DNA from: Malurus cyaneus samueli
Taxonomy: Eukaryota > Chordata > Aves > Passeriformes > Maluridae
Assembly (NCBI GenBank): GCA_009741485.1
Contig: CM019214.1
Coordinates: 6,850,991-6,914,990 of the forward strand
Length of the DNA: 64,000 nt
Direction of reading: 5' to 3'
Shown piece by piece: positions 25,301-37,324 of this stretch. Both the position numbers and the translations under genes were made by a program. Below the pieces are notes generated by a model. That model was not told the origin of the DNA. It saw only the letters and a list, made by a program, of their open reading frames with translations, and made no database searches. Positions within the stretch are counted from its first letter, which is position 1, and every line of letters starts with the position of its first letter.

Positions 25301-28300
25301 TTCTGCCCAGTAAAAATGCCATTTGTGTGGGATCATGTCTCCATCTGTTGTGGAACTCTGTTAGCAGTGATAGGATAAATAATTTAAGATGTTCTGATAC
25401 TCCTAACTCCTGACAAATGAAACAGGCTGGTCGTTTTAATCTAAATATATACACACACACCTTCCTGGCAGAAACAGGAAATGCTTTGCACAAACATGAT
25501 TTGAAACACAGATGTGCTTTAACAAATCCCAGTTTATTAGCATGCTCATAAATTTGTATTCCTTTCTTAAAAACAGCTGCTGACCCACCAAACTACCAAC
25601 TAGTCACATAAGCTCACAATTTGGGAAGAAGATGGTACCCTCTTTTTCTCATCTAAAAAGCCAATTTCTTCAAAACACATATGATTTGACCAAACTGAGG
25701 ATAACATATTGTGTATAAGGCAAGTGGATGCTGACTTCAGGTTTTGCCAACTCCTGACACCCATTGCTTTGTCTTCTCTTTTCCAAGAGCTTACTGTACT
25801 CTACACCTTGGCTTTCTCAGAACTCCTTCTCTAAGGATCCTGTTAGTAGCTGTGGATATTTGTTTTCTCACTGTCCCATAGTTTAATGGCCCAACCCATC
25901 TATAACTCAGTTTTTAAGGAAATTTGTCCCACCCACACCCTCACATTCAGTATCTTTTTGTTTCTGTTGCTCCAGATATAGAGTCACATAACTACTTCAC
26001 ATGGTTATACATGCCGTAATATGTGCTCATGTTTTGCTTTCTGTATGAGTTGAAATCGAAAAATTCTGGTTTTAGTGATGCTTTATTGACAGCCTCTTTC
26101 ATACAGTTCTTTTTCTGAATATTTCATATCTGATTTTCTCTCATAAGTTGACACTGAGAAGAAACATGAAACACCACATTCTGAAGGCCAGCAGTCGTTC
26201 TGCCATAGATTTCTTGATAGTCCACGACATTTCTGCAAGGTTCAGATAACATCTTACACAACTTGGTGACCTTTCTATGGCCAGAAAAACGTCTCAATCT
26301 CTTGTATTTGTGTTAGGTCATACAGAATCTTCACCCCATTTGAGCTTTTCCTGTGATCTCACTGATTTGTTAAGCTAAATCAGCATCCTTCCCACTGGTA
26401 TAGAACTGCTCACATCAGCTCCTTGTTTTCATTTTGATCTGTTTTCTCAGTAGACTTTGAAGAAATTGTATTTATTTAAATAATAATGCTACCAATAACA
26501 ATTATTGTTAAGAAGATAATATATCAATTTGAAATTTGAACTACGTGGCTTAGGAAACTGTCACTAGTTTGCTTAGATAGCTACACGAGCATGGCTATCA
26601 ATCACCTATGAGTCTTTTCTCATTGCACTATTCACAAAATCTCAACAATTATAAAGGCACAAAACAGGGAAGTATTTCCACAGAACTGAACATATTGTCA
26701 GGAGATAAATATCACTTGAGAAATCTGTGAGAATTTGTTAGTGTCAAATGCCTTAGAAACAAATTTACCTCAAAGGAGAATAATCTTATGATTATTTTAT
26801 GTTTTCAGGAACACTAAAAGGAAAGATATATTGTGCTTTTTCTGAGATATTGGTAGTATGAAAAAGACATTAATCCAATCTGATTGTTGATTTAATAACT
26901 CCAATCTGCTGGGCATAATATTTTCTAATAATAGAAGCTAAGAATTATAAGCTAGGAATAAAGGATCTCTAGCTTCTATATGTATGGCAATTTGACATAC
27001 AAAAAAATTGCACAGATATTTAAGCATCACTGTGCAAAAGTTTTCAAAATCCAATTCTGCAACAATGGGAGTACAAAACTCCTGAAAATTAACAGCATAT
27101 TCTGTACAGTGTATTATTATGCTGTAATAATTTTAACACTGAAGTCCATTTATAGCTGAAGGTTAATGATCATGAGTTTATCCCCTCTTGAAATAAAGAC
27201 CTGCTTTTTCATTCAAAAGTTTCACATTTCTTATTAATAGTTAAAGAACAAAGACCTTTTTTTCCATTCAGACATTTCACATTTCTTGTGAATAGCTAAG
27301 GAATTATTTGTAAGCTGCAAACGGTTCTACTCCTACCTGTACAGACTTAATACTACCACCATATTATTTAAAACAGTGGCAAACTTAAAAAGTTGAACTA
27401 AATTCATATTTTTTGATAACAGGTTTTGTTTTCTATGAAAAAAGCACAAAGTTAAAAAAAAAAAACATAATGGTGACATGCACAAAAACATATGAATATG
27501 TATAGAAATTCAAGAAAGCGTTAATGAAAAACATGAACTCACAACCTCAGTTACTCAGACACTCCTTTTCTTAATATACAGGCAAATCTATTTCTCAACG
27601 TGCACCATTAACTTCCCCAGTTGTTCATGATATAAAGAAAGTATTTCTGTTGTGAAAAAGCCACATTTAATTTCCACTTATATCAAAAGCACTTATACTT
27701 GGAGGCCAGTAAGCAGTTTGAGTGTTCTTCCAGGAGAGATGATAGCCCAAGCTCTGCTAAAAAGACAAGCTCAAATTAGGGTTTAATGGTTTTTATCACT
27801 GCAGAACATGCAGTCCTGAATAAGGGTTGTTCTTTGGAGAAACAATGTTCTTTTACAGTGACTGCAGTAGACTTAGGATCATATTCCAGAATCTAAAGTC
27901 ATAAATCAGAAAAGAATAATGCTTCTTTATATTTATTCTGTCAGACAATGTAGATCAAGAACTGCTTTAAATCTTGTAATCTGCACTAAGTTCAGCAACT
28001 TCAAAATAGAGTCCTGTCTCCTTTCTTTCTCAGTCAATTGGTTCAAATTTCCTATTTTCAGCTTTATGTTGGAATCAATAGGAACACATTTATTAAATAT
28101 ATAACATTAGCATCCTCACATCTTCAAAGAATTCTTTAAAAAAGAATTTTTGTGTGTTTTAACATTCAATTTCAAATGCTAAACTTAAACCCCCACAAAT
28201 GTATCTCAAGTCAAAGTAAGATCTGTTTTACCTTACCACAGCTGTCTAGACTGCCTCTGCCAGCAGCAGAAAAAAAAGCAGGCACTTTCAAAAGGAATTT

Positions 28301-30315
28301 GTCCCATTCTATTAATTCCACCTATTGAAGTGTCAAAGGCAAACAGAACAAATTACTCCCTGGAGAACCTCCCTCTGTCCACTAGCTGCAGAAGGAATCT
28401 AGACACATTAGCCTAGGCTTCTTCTCAGAGACTAATTAAGGATTTAAATTTATATAACTCCTATGTGTGCTTCGTTGTTTTTATTTCCATTCTCTGCAGC
28501 CTTGCAGAAACTATTTTCCACTTTCTGGTACCTTTTGGTAACACAGTTTTTTTCTTCCATCTCTTCTACCTAGTGCAAACTTTTAGTGAATCTCCACCTG
28601 ATCAACTTTCCAATTAATTTTAAATTTCTCCTGAAAAAAAGAATATCAGTTATTTTCCTCTTAATTTTTCACATCTCTTCCTGGTAGAGTGGATTCAGAA
28701 GCTACAAGATATGAATGGCAACTCAATTGCTTTTGAGACAGGTTAGCAAATTGTGCCTTTATTCCTTTCCATGCTTGTGCTGTGCAAAACTGAAACAGAA
28801 AAAAAAAATTATCTGGTACAAGCATATTATCCAAACCAAAAATCCTTTTCATTAGTTGTCATTTTTATTTTTTAAATAACTTTTAAACAACGGGATAGTA
28901 ATCCTAAAAGCTGGAGCCGGGACTAAAGAGTAAATAAGTTTCCATGAACTTATATGCAAGATTAACAGAAGCAGTGCACACCAGCGACAGGAAAAGCGAG
29001 ACATGGTTGTTATCTGGGGTGATCTAAAGCTCTATGGGCTATGATAACAATAAAAATGCAAACAAATAATTGTCATATATCCTCACATGCAGTCACTTAG
29101 CTGTGCTGAATAAACCGCATTAGAGTTTGTGTTTTGTTCCATGTAAAACTAGTAAAAATTACAAGTTTTCTTTTTTCATCTAGGAACTTCCAAGAAATCT
29201 CAGTGATTAACTGCTTCTGTCTGCTTTGTACCGACCAGAGATATAGAAACACTGTGTAAAACATGAATAGCTGAATTTTCTCTCATATAGTCAAAATATT
29301 TTCTACTGCCTACATTAAATAACACTTTTGAGTACATCTCCTTGAAGCGGTTTTTGTGCCAGGATGATTTCCATAAAAATGAAAACAGGCTTGTAATATT
29401 TGCTCAGGAAAAAAACCCCTCTCTTATCCAATAATGATACTGGTAGGAAATGTTCAAAGTTGTTGAGTATTCTGCTGACTCATATCACACCATTGGAAGC
29501 AGATTGTTACATACAGTAGGATATGAGACAGAGAGGAAAGTGAGAATAATTTTTTTTTAGGAACTCTCTCTTTAGCTCTTTAAAATTAAAACATCTCAGC
29601 TAATTGTTTATTCTTCCATCTCAGCTAGAACCATGGATTGGAGAAGGACAAGTACCCCTATATTTTTTATTGCTGCTTACATTAAAACCATCTTACAATA
29701 GGCTGGACTGAAGCTTTTCTTCCTTCTACAAGCGAAAACTTACAGGGGTACATTAAGCCAACCATTAACATCAGAGGAATCACTGGAATGGTTTAATAAA
29801 GATATTTATTATTATTATGGTTTTACTATTTTTTGCTGATAAGTTGCCATTTTTTCTTTAACCTGAAGAAATGGGTTGTTTGAATGGCTGTAAGGTGAAG
29901 AGCAGAATGACATTTTTTGACTTTTGCTCTCCTGATCAGATATAGAGAGAAAACGCTTCTGTTAATAGCCTATTTCTCAAACTTTGTGCTTCATTCCACC
30001 AAACTCCGTAAATGAAGGAAGGCTCTTATGTTTCTGATCATTTTCAAATAAACAGTGACTACAAAAAGATAAATTGGAAAACCGAATGATCAAGTTTCAA
30101 ACACATTAAAATATCTTTCATACATATATGACATATACTTCATGTCAGTTAAAAGAGATGATTCTTGTGTAGTTTTTATCCTTTTTGAAATCAGAATTAT
30201 TATTCTGTGGTCCAGACAAGATGCTGAAGCCAGACCACCTGAAGGAGAAAAAAAGACAAAAAGAAATTAAAAGAGAAACAGCTGAAGTTTTGGGTTAAAG
30301 CCCTCCAGAAGAACG

Positions 30316-30345
30316 TATTTTCTCTTTTTTACAAAAGAGAAAATA
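30316..30345. repeat. Perfect 13-bp inverted repeat (hairpin)
   Basis: TATTTTCTCTTTT at 30316-30328 and its exact reverse complement AAAAGAGAAAATA at 30333-30345 are separated by 4 bases. It can form a stem-loop in either strand. No terminator or gene is nearby; function unknown. Confidence 0.85.
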
Positions 30346-33300
30346 TAAATAAAACCAAAGAGATAGATCAGTGTCACCAAGATTTTGTTTGAAAGGAGGG
30401 GATATCAGTCACCCTGTTTTTTTTCAAGCCAGCTCAGTTATTGCAGGATAACCAAGGACAGAGACAGGTTTTCAGGCAGTTTTTCTCATCAAAATCACCC
30501 TAAGTCAGCTTTTCTTGAATGCCTGTATTAATTTAAAGAGTTGGTGGCCAGGCAGTTCAGCACCCATTTCAGAAAATTCAAGGTCTATATTCAAATCATG
30601 TTTCTTTCACTGCTGCAAGCAAATGCATGCTGAAAGTGATTATATTTATAAATTGAATAGAATTTGGTCTTTAGCATGGCACTGAGGTAAAAGAAGTCCA
30701 GTTAGTGTGAAGACAATGGAGAATTTCTGGAATCTAAGTGGACACGTTCTTCTATTAAATTTTTTTAAGATTGGGCAGATATTCAAAATTACACCTATTA
30801 GGAATGTTAACTTTCTAACCCACATTTCACAGCACTGCTGTGAAGAAACAGAGATGCTGCCAAGAGCTTCAGGCTAAATTATTTTGGATCCTAACTCATC
30901 AGGAGGCTTCTGTTCTGAAACGCTCTACAGAGCTGGCAGGACAACCAAATAAAATAAATCAATAAACTCTTAGAGCTGGTTTTAATTGAAAACTATTAAC
31001 ATTTCAGGAAAATATAGGGACATGAGGAATTTTTTAAAAAAATATAGTGGAAAAAATACACAAACAAAGTAATGCAATAAAAAATATTGAAAGAAAATCA
31101 AAACAACTCAGCTTAATTCTGGCAAAATATCAAAATTACAAGAATAAAATTTTAAAAATCCTGACAACTGTGAAGAATGTGAATGTATAAAATATGAAGA
31201 AATATGGGACACTGACAAACGTTTACTTTAAAAACCTTGAATGTTATCAACATTGTATGAACACATTGTATGAATATTTCTACAAATGCTTACATTTGCT
31301 TTATAAATTAAAATAAAAGCTAGGTGAGTTGTCATGGTTACTGCCCCACAGATACAGCACATCAGCTGTAGTGCTAGCTTTTACTTTTCTCTTTTTTGTC
31401 ATTACAGCAGTTAAGATATAAGAGAAATATTATTTTTAATATTCTGCTTTCTGTCTGACAATATTTCTTGAGCTCTTGCTGTCCTAAGAAATCAATGGCA
31501 AAGAGTTTACCTTTTGATCCCCTCATGTTAGTGTATTTAGATATATAACTCATTCTTGGTGTTGAGTCTGAATAGAATGGAAGAGGGGGAATATCCTCCT
31601 ATTCACCTGATAATAACAATAATGTCTTTAATGGTATAAGCCTAATCTCTCTGCAATCTCTACAATATATATATTTTTAAAATATTTGCCTGTGTGCAAG
31701 TCCCTTATTGACAGTTTTCCCTTCTATTCAAAGTATAAAATTCAATTTTTCCAAATTTAGCTCAGTTCTGGAGAGGGGAGGAGGATTTTCAGACAGCACC
31801 TTTCTCTTTGTCTCACAGACTATATCTGTAACCAGATGCAAGAAATTTAATTCCAGGTGGGGCAGTAATAATGAGATATTTCATCATCAAATAATGGAAC
31901 ATTCCTCAGTAGGATAAACAGAGGAATTTAAAGTGCATTTCAAATAGAAATAAAAATTATTTTCCTTTATGTCTACCACTTGTTTTCTAGTAATAAATGT
32001 AATAAAGATTTTAAAAACTACTTTTTTTTACAAGACACAGTTAATCCCAGTTGATTGGTGTGACCTCTTGGAATACCCCTGCTGAATTTTTGACCTCACA
32101 GCCCAGCTGAGTCCTTGCCTTCTAAGCACTGTTTAGCTTAGACTAGTTTTAATAAAATGACCAGATTTTATAGTATCTGCAAAAACAGAAAATGGTATCT
32201 TTCAGCATCACACTATCACTAGCAGTGCAAATAATTATTTAACTGTTCTTATTGTCCTAGAGATTATCACTGCTGTGATAGGGACTTGTTAAGTGATTAC
32301 GAGTCTTTAGTCTTTTTGCTAGCCAACTGTTTTTAAATTCTACTTAACATTGATAAGGATAAATGCGAGCCTTTATTTAAATATCCAGTACAGTCAATCC
32401 AGTTGCAACTGAATGTAAAATTCATAGATGAGAGAAACATTTTTAGATATCCTGAAGACAGTAAAACTAGAGCTAATCTTTCACCTCTATCAGTTTGCTT
32501 TGTGAGGAGGTGGTAGTCAAGGACTGAGGATTCACACACTGATACTCCTCCTTCTCCTTCAAAAAATTTATTTTCTCTTATGGTCAGTCTTCCCTTCAGC
32601 ACCTGCCAGGGGTTCTACCCAGGTGCTTGCACTCCATAACCATCACATTCTCTTTTAATAAGAACAAGAGGTTTTCAATTCCATACATATTTCTTTGTTA
32701 GAAAATAAATTCTATTGTTAGGTTTTCCTTTTCACTAGAAGTGAGAGGCTTGATATTCTTCACTGAGAAATGCTGAATTTCACAGAAGGCATCAATCTGC
32801 ACATTAAAAACATCCTTTATATAAACTCTGAGCCATATGAATTCTATGCAGATTAGCAGTAGTACTCAGCACAGACACGGTGGCAATCAGCCACGCTGAA
32901 ATGACTCATCCCCAGCCAATTCCTCCCGGCTTATTGTGACAGTGAGCAGTTGTATTTCTCCAGACAGAAGTGTTTTTCTGCAACTTGCAGACTATTTGCA
33001 TCAGAGGCAGTCTCTACACTCCCACCACTTCGAGCATGTCTAACAGAGGACCCCAGGAATTAAATTCCAGCTGGCTGGATTCCATATTTAAGTTAAGAAA
33101 AATTTAATTAAACTATAGCAAGAAGATCTATTCCAGGGCCAGTTGGCTACAAAATTTCTGGCTTTTAAGCAAGTATTGTTAAAATCAGAAAATAAGTATT
33201 TACAACCCCCCGTTAGCAGTACCATTGACTCATGGTGGGAACCACTGTGCTTGACAGAACCTGGTAAATCAGGTCATAAAACAGACTTGGATTCACCATG

Positions 33301-35468
33301 AATTGATGGTGTATCTCATTCAAGCTGTTATTTGTAATTAAAGCTTAATTGTCAGAAATCATAAATATTTGAATTGCTTTTATGATACAAAAAAAATTCT
33401 TCAGAAGAGACACCTGAAATTCAAGCTTTTTTATTCTGGCTCTTTCCTGCCTCTCCAGCCATAAGTTTGTTTTGGGATATTTAATAGACTAAATTGTAAT
33501 TTAATTTCCCAGTGTGAAGTATTCATCTCAGATTGAAGTGTTAAACTGCATTTTTCTCTATGAACCTTCAATTCAAAAAATTAATTTATTTTCTGTGTCT
33601 GATGGGGGAAAAATACCCAAACCCAACCAAAACACCACTCCCCCAAACTATTCCTTGATTTTCTATCTACCAAACATTTTAATCACCCCTAATGCCATAA
33701 AAACAATCAATTATGATTTTATATATGTAAGATTTTTCCTTGTGTTGATCTTTAAATGCCTAATCTTGTACTAGAAAGAAGTCAACTTATATATATTTTA
33801 TTGAAATTATTAGTTACTTCAATGAAACAGAAAAATGTTCACTTTTATCAATAAAACTTAATGTTTGAAGCTTTTGAGGAATGCAAATCAATTTATAAAT
33901 CTAGAGTACTCTCATACAAGATGAAATAAATTATACAGATACAGTTCCTTTTAAAAGAGAACAGCTTCACTTCAAGAACCAATGGAGCAGATGACAATAA
34001 ATGTAATGTCCTTATTCCAAGAAATAGAACATTTCACCCAATTAGTTGCTGTACTCAACATTAGTAGCCATGACACATCAGCACTGGTACCCAAAATATT
34101 ATAGTGGAGGGCAATAGAGATGGTTTTTCTTCCTTACTCCTTCCTCCTTTCAGTAATTTTAATATTTTGAAATGTTCTTTGAAAGCAGAATTAAAAGGTA
34201 AAAGTAAAATCTAAAACTGCTTATGGCATGAAACAGAAAAATGTAATGAAAAAATCTAATGTTAATTTTTTTGACAAATTTCAAAACATTAAATACAAGT
34301 TGAAAATGAAAATATATTACAAAATAAACAGCCTAAATGAGTTTTTGCACCATTCTACAGTTTCAGTACTATTTGGAAAGGATTTTGACTATATAAAACA
34401 GTCTTTTCAGACAGAGAAAATAATTCGTTTTATTGCAGCATATATGAGATACCCTACATAGAAACTTTTAAAGCATTATTTATTCATCCTAAATAGTCCA
34501 ACATTGCTGAACAGTAAAACCATCACTTATTGCTTCTACTTTTTTCTACTACAAAAAAGTATTTTCCTTTCTTTTTTTCTCATGGACTTGTGGGGTGAGG
34601 TTCTTTTAATGTAATTTATCGTAAAGCTCTAGTACCAGTGTTTTACAAGTGTCTGTCTAAAATTTGGAAAGTCCTAAAAAGGTTACAAATATTTTCCTTC
34701 AGACCAACACTTTGACTGCTCTTAGAAGGATTTTTTTTCAGATATTTTTTTGAATCACGTGTGCAGGCTTCTCCTAGCTTCTCCTATTTATCTGAAAATA
34801 AAAAATCAATACCTAGATAATCCTACACTGTAATACTTTTATCCTAGCTAGCATCATTTATATATTTCCTTTTTATATCTTTTTTCCCTAGTAAATTTCT
34901 ACCATATACATATAGTAAATAAAATAACACAGGATATTTTTTTAAGATTGTAAAGCAACATATTTTCAGAAGAAGATAAATTTTCTTATGTGATTTTTAA
35001 TAAGATGATTTAAACATAATTCCAGCCTAATGTAAAACTAGTATATTTTTAAAATGTGATAAAGCTTTTGTATATACCTGGGTGGCTGAAAGTGTAACCT
35101 AGGTGGCTGAACATTAGGATTTATTGTCTATCCATTTTAATTTTGTTCTTTTTGTTTAAATTTCCACATTTCCACATCTTAATTTTCAGACGCTGTGCTG
35201 TTGGGTGTTTTCCTCCTGCCTAGAACACGATGGAAAGTTAAAAATCAGCCAACAGTCGTTTCTTCCTATTTCAGGTAGGAATGGTGATGTGTCTCCTGGA
35301 TAGGAATGTGCAAATGCTCGTTCTCATCCATGGAGATAATAATTTAAACCTTTATTGTCTCCACAGAGGCAGTAATTTAAACCTTTCTGTGCCTTCTGTG
35401 GCTGCTCTACCCCCTGTGCACAGCACCACTGCCCTGCTCAAGCTGTTGGGGACAAACACCTCCCCGAG

Positions 35469-36168
35469 TGTCATGATCCGCTTAACCCAAGCGGGAGTCG
35501 TGAGGGGTTCGTTATCAGAATCTCAGAGAGCAAAAGAAAATGAGGGGCAAATATATGTATTTTAAATAATCAGGAACAATTTTATTGGATATTTTGTGAT
35601 AGAAGAGGGTGAGAGAAAGAGAGAGAAAGAGAGAGAAAGAGAGAGAGGGTGGGGTTATAGCTACCAACAGCTCCGATTAATCCTCTGAGGTTCCATGGGT
35701 TCGCCAGCATCCGTCGGGGAGATTTCAATGAGGGTCTTCTCGGAGAGACATTTTATAGTCTTTTTGAAAGCGGGTGGCAGCAGGCCAGGGGGGTTGCGAG
35801 GCATGGAGACCTGCAAAGTCTTTTGAAAGCAGGTGGCAGCAAGTCAGGGGGTTGCAAAGCATGGAAACCTGATGGAAACTTGCAAAGCATGGAGAAATCG
35901 GCCGAGCAGTGGGGAGAGAATGTCCATTGTTCCATGAGGTGTGCAGTATGGGGTCGCACCGCTCTCTTTCCGTCAGAAGCAGCGCAGCCATCCATGGTTG
36001 ACATGCTGTACCTTCCAGCCTGGGAGCTGGAAATCTGGCCCACCTTGATCAGGCTCAGACTCCTTTAAGCAAAAAGTCCCCCTTTCTCCCCCTCAGGGTT
36101 CTCCTTTTTGGGGTGTTCAGTCTCGATGATCGTGAGACAGTCAAAGGTCTTCTGTACGGTCTCTTACA
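35469..36168 (-). mobile_element. Solo LTR, family A copy 3, minus strand, TSD CCGAG
   Basis: Reads TGTCATGATC at its left end and CTCTTACA at its right, the reverse complement of family-A ends. CCGAG at 35464-35468 recurs at 36169-36173 as the target-site duplication. On the minus strand the TATA box (TTTATA at 35752-35757) and polyadenylation signal (TTTATT at 35581-35586) are in family order. At 700 bp it is the longest copy, partly because of a 60-bp tandem duplication (35760-35880) just upstream of the TATA box and a GAGAGAAA-type simple repeat at 35606-35650. Confidence 0.94.
35760..35880 (-). repeat. Tandem 60-bp duplication inside LTR copy 3
   Basis: 35760-35819 and 35820-35880 both read CTTTT(T)GAAAGC-GGTGGCAGCA followed by AGGGGGTTGC and GCATGGAAACCTG-like text, with scattered differences. 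Copies 1 and 2 have a single unit here. It lies on the upstream side of the TATA box, where LTR enhancers are usually found. Confidence 0.85.
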
Positions 36169-36173
36169 CCGAG

Positions 36174-36694
36174 CCACAGGAGATGCCTTTGTCCAGGGAT
36201 CCCTTAGGAAATTTTCCTCACACGTGGCTACAGCAACAGGAACACCTTGAGCTCTTCAGGGAGATTTTCCAGGTGTTATCTTCCATGGACCTTTTTAGAT
36301 TCTGGTGTTTGTATAGAACACATGCTTTGCCTCAGTCTAGGAGCCACAGCTGAGCTTGGTAAATACTCGCTTTCAATTAATTTCAGTCTTTACAGGCATT
36401 GAAGGGTTGATTTATTATGCACAGTGATTATTGTATTTTTCCTGCTGATGAGACAGGACTGTCAAGTTATTTTGAACCCAGTTGATGAAAGCACATTATA
36501 GATATGCTTATCATGACAATGGAGGGAGGAAAGGTCTCCATCCCTCTGAAAAGGCTGTTATTGCAACAATAATGAAATAGAATCCATATGATTTTGCTTT
36601 TTTTGCAGTAAAAACATACCTCAAGTTGTTTTATAATGCAGCTTACATCTGATGTAAGGGGAAATTTTTACTACCAGCTTGAAATAACATATAA
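36174..36694. other. Non-coding spacer
   Basis: About 520 bp between the solo LTR and the next CR1. The first 150 bp continues the moderately GC-rich sequence seen before the LTR (35390-35463). Nothing recognised. Confidence 0.5.
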
Positions 36695-37049
36695 TGAAAC
36701 ACATGCTCAGCCTGGAGGAGACTGAGGGGAGCCCTCAGTGCAGTCACAGCTTCCTTGTGAGGGGAGAGGAGGGCTCAGTACAGATCTCTTGGCTTTTGTG
36801 ACCAGTGACAAGAGTGGAGGAAATGGCTGAGTCAGGGGAGGTTTAGTTTGGATGTCAGGAAATGATTTTTCTCCCAAAAGGTGTTTGGCCCTGGAACTTC
36901 CCACAGGATTTCCAGGAAAGTGGTCAGAGCACTAAGCCTGTCTGAGTTCAAGAAATATTTGGACAAGGCTTTCAGGTGTGTCTTTCCTGCACAGGGGCCA
37001 GAAGTTGGGTTTGATGACCTTTGTGGATCTCTTCCAACACAGCATAATC
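36695..37049 (+). mobile_element. CR1 LINE 3' end
   Basis: GCTCAGCCTGGAGGAGACTG begins the recognisable part. It is followed by the block around GTTTAGTTTGGATGTCAGGA, then GAGTTCAAGAAATATTTGGA, TTTGATGACCTTTGTGGATC and TCTTCCAACACAGCATAATC. This order is the CR1 3' end on the plus strand. It runs directly into the enlarged octamer tail. Confidence 0.88.
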
Positions 37050-37324
37050 TGTGATTCTATGATTCTATGATTCTATGATTCCATAATCCTATGATTCTAT
37101 GATTCTATAAGTATGTGATTCTATAATTCTTTAATCCATAATTCTATTTATCTATGATTCTGTAATTCTGTGATTCCATAATTCTATGATTCTATGAATC
37201 TATGATTCTATGATTCCATAATTCTATGATTCTATAATTATGTGATTCTATAATTCTTTAATTCCATAATTCTATGTATCTATGATTCTGTAATTCTATG
37301 ATTCCATAATTCTATTATTCTATG
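37050..37324 (+). repeat. Expanded CR1 octamer tail (ATTCTATG)n
   Basis: About 275 bp of TGATTCTA-type units with variants (TCCATAAT, TTCTATAA, TTATGTGATT). A larger repeat is visible: the block TATGTGATTCTATAATTCTT recurs about 140 bp apart (37112 and 37240 regions), so after octamer growth a longer segment was also duplicated. Ordinary CR1 tails have only a few octamers. Confidence 0.92.

Larger units (their letters stand above)
20341..35468. other. 15-kb AT-rich non-coding stretch, no gene or dated repeat recognised
   Basis: No gene, CR1 or LTR found in about 15 kb. It holds A-rich tract 22267-22340, a GGTT run near 22988-23005, a diverged tandem duplication around 27190-27295 (AAAGACCT ... 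TTTCACATTTCTT twice), the palindrome at 30316-30345, a 13-bp tandem ACATTGTATGAAC/T near 31249-31276, and a duplicated GTAATTTAAACCTTTCTG-like block at about 35338-35390. Most open frames are under 90 codons and none looks conserved. A conserved non-coding element could be hidden here and would need alignment to see. Confidence 0.5.

Noticed and set aside
37050..37324. Regularly spaced repeats that could suggest a CRISPR-like array
   Set aside because: The genome is avian and the units are CR1 tail octamers without unique spacers.
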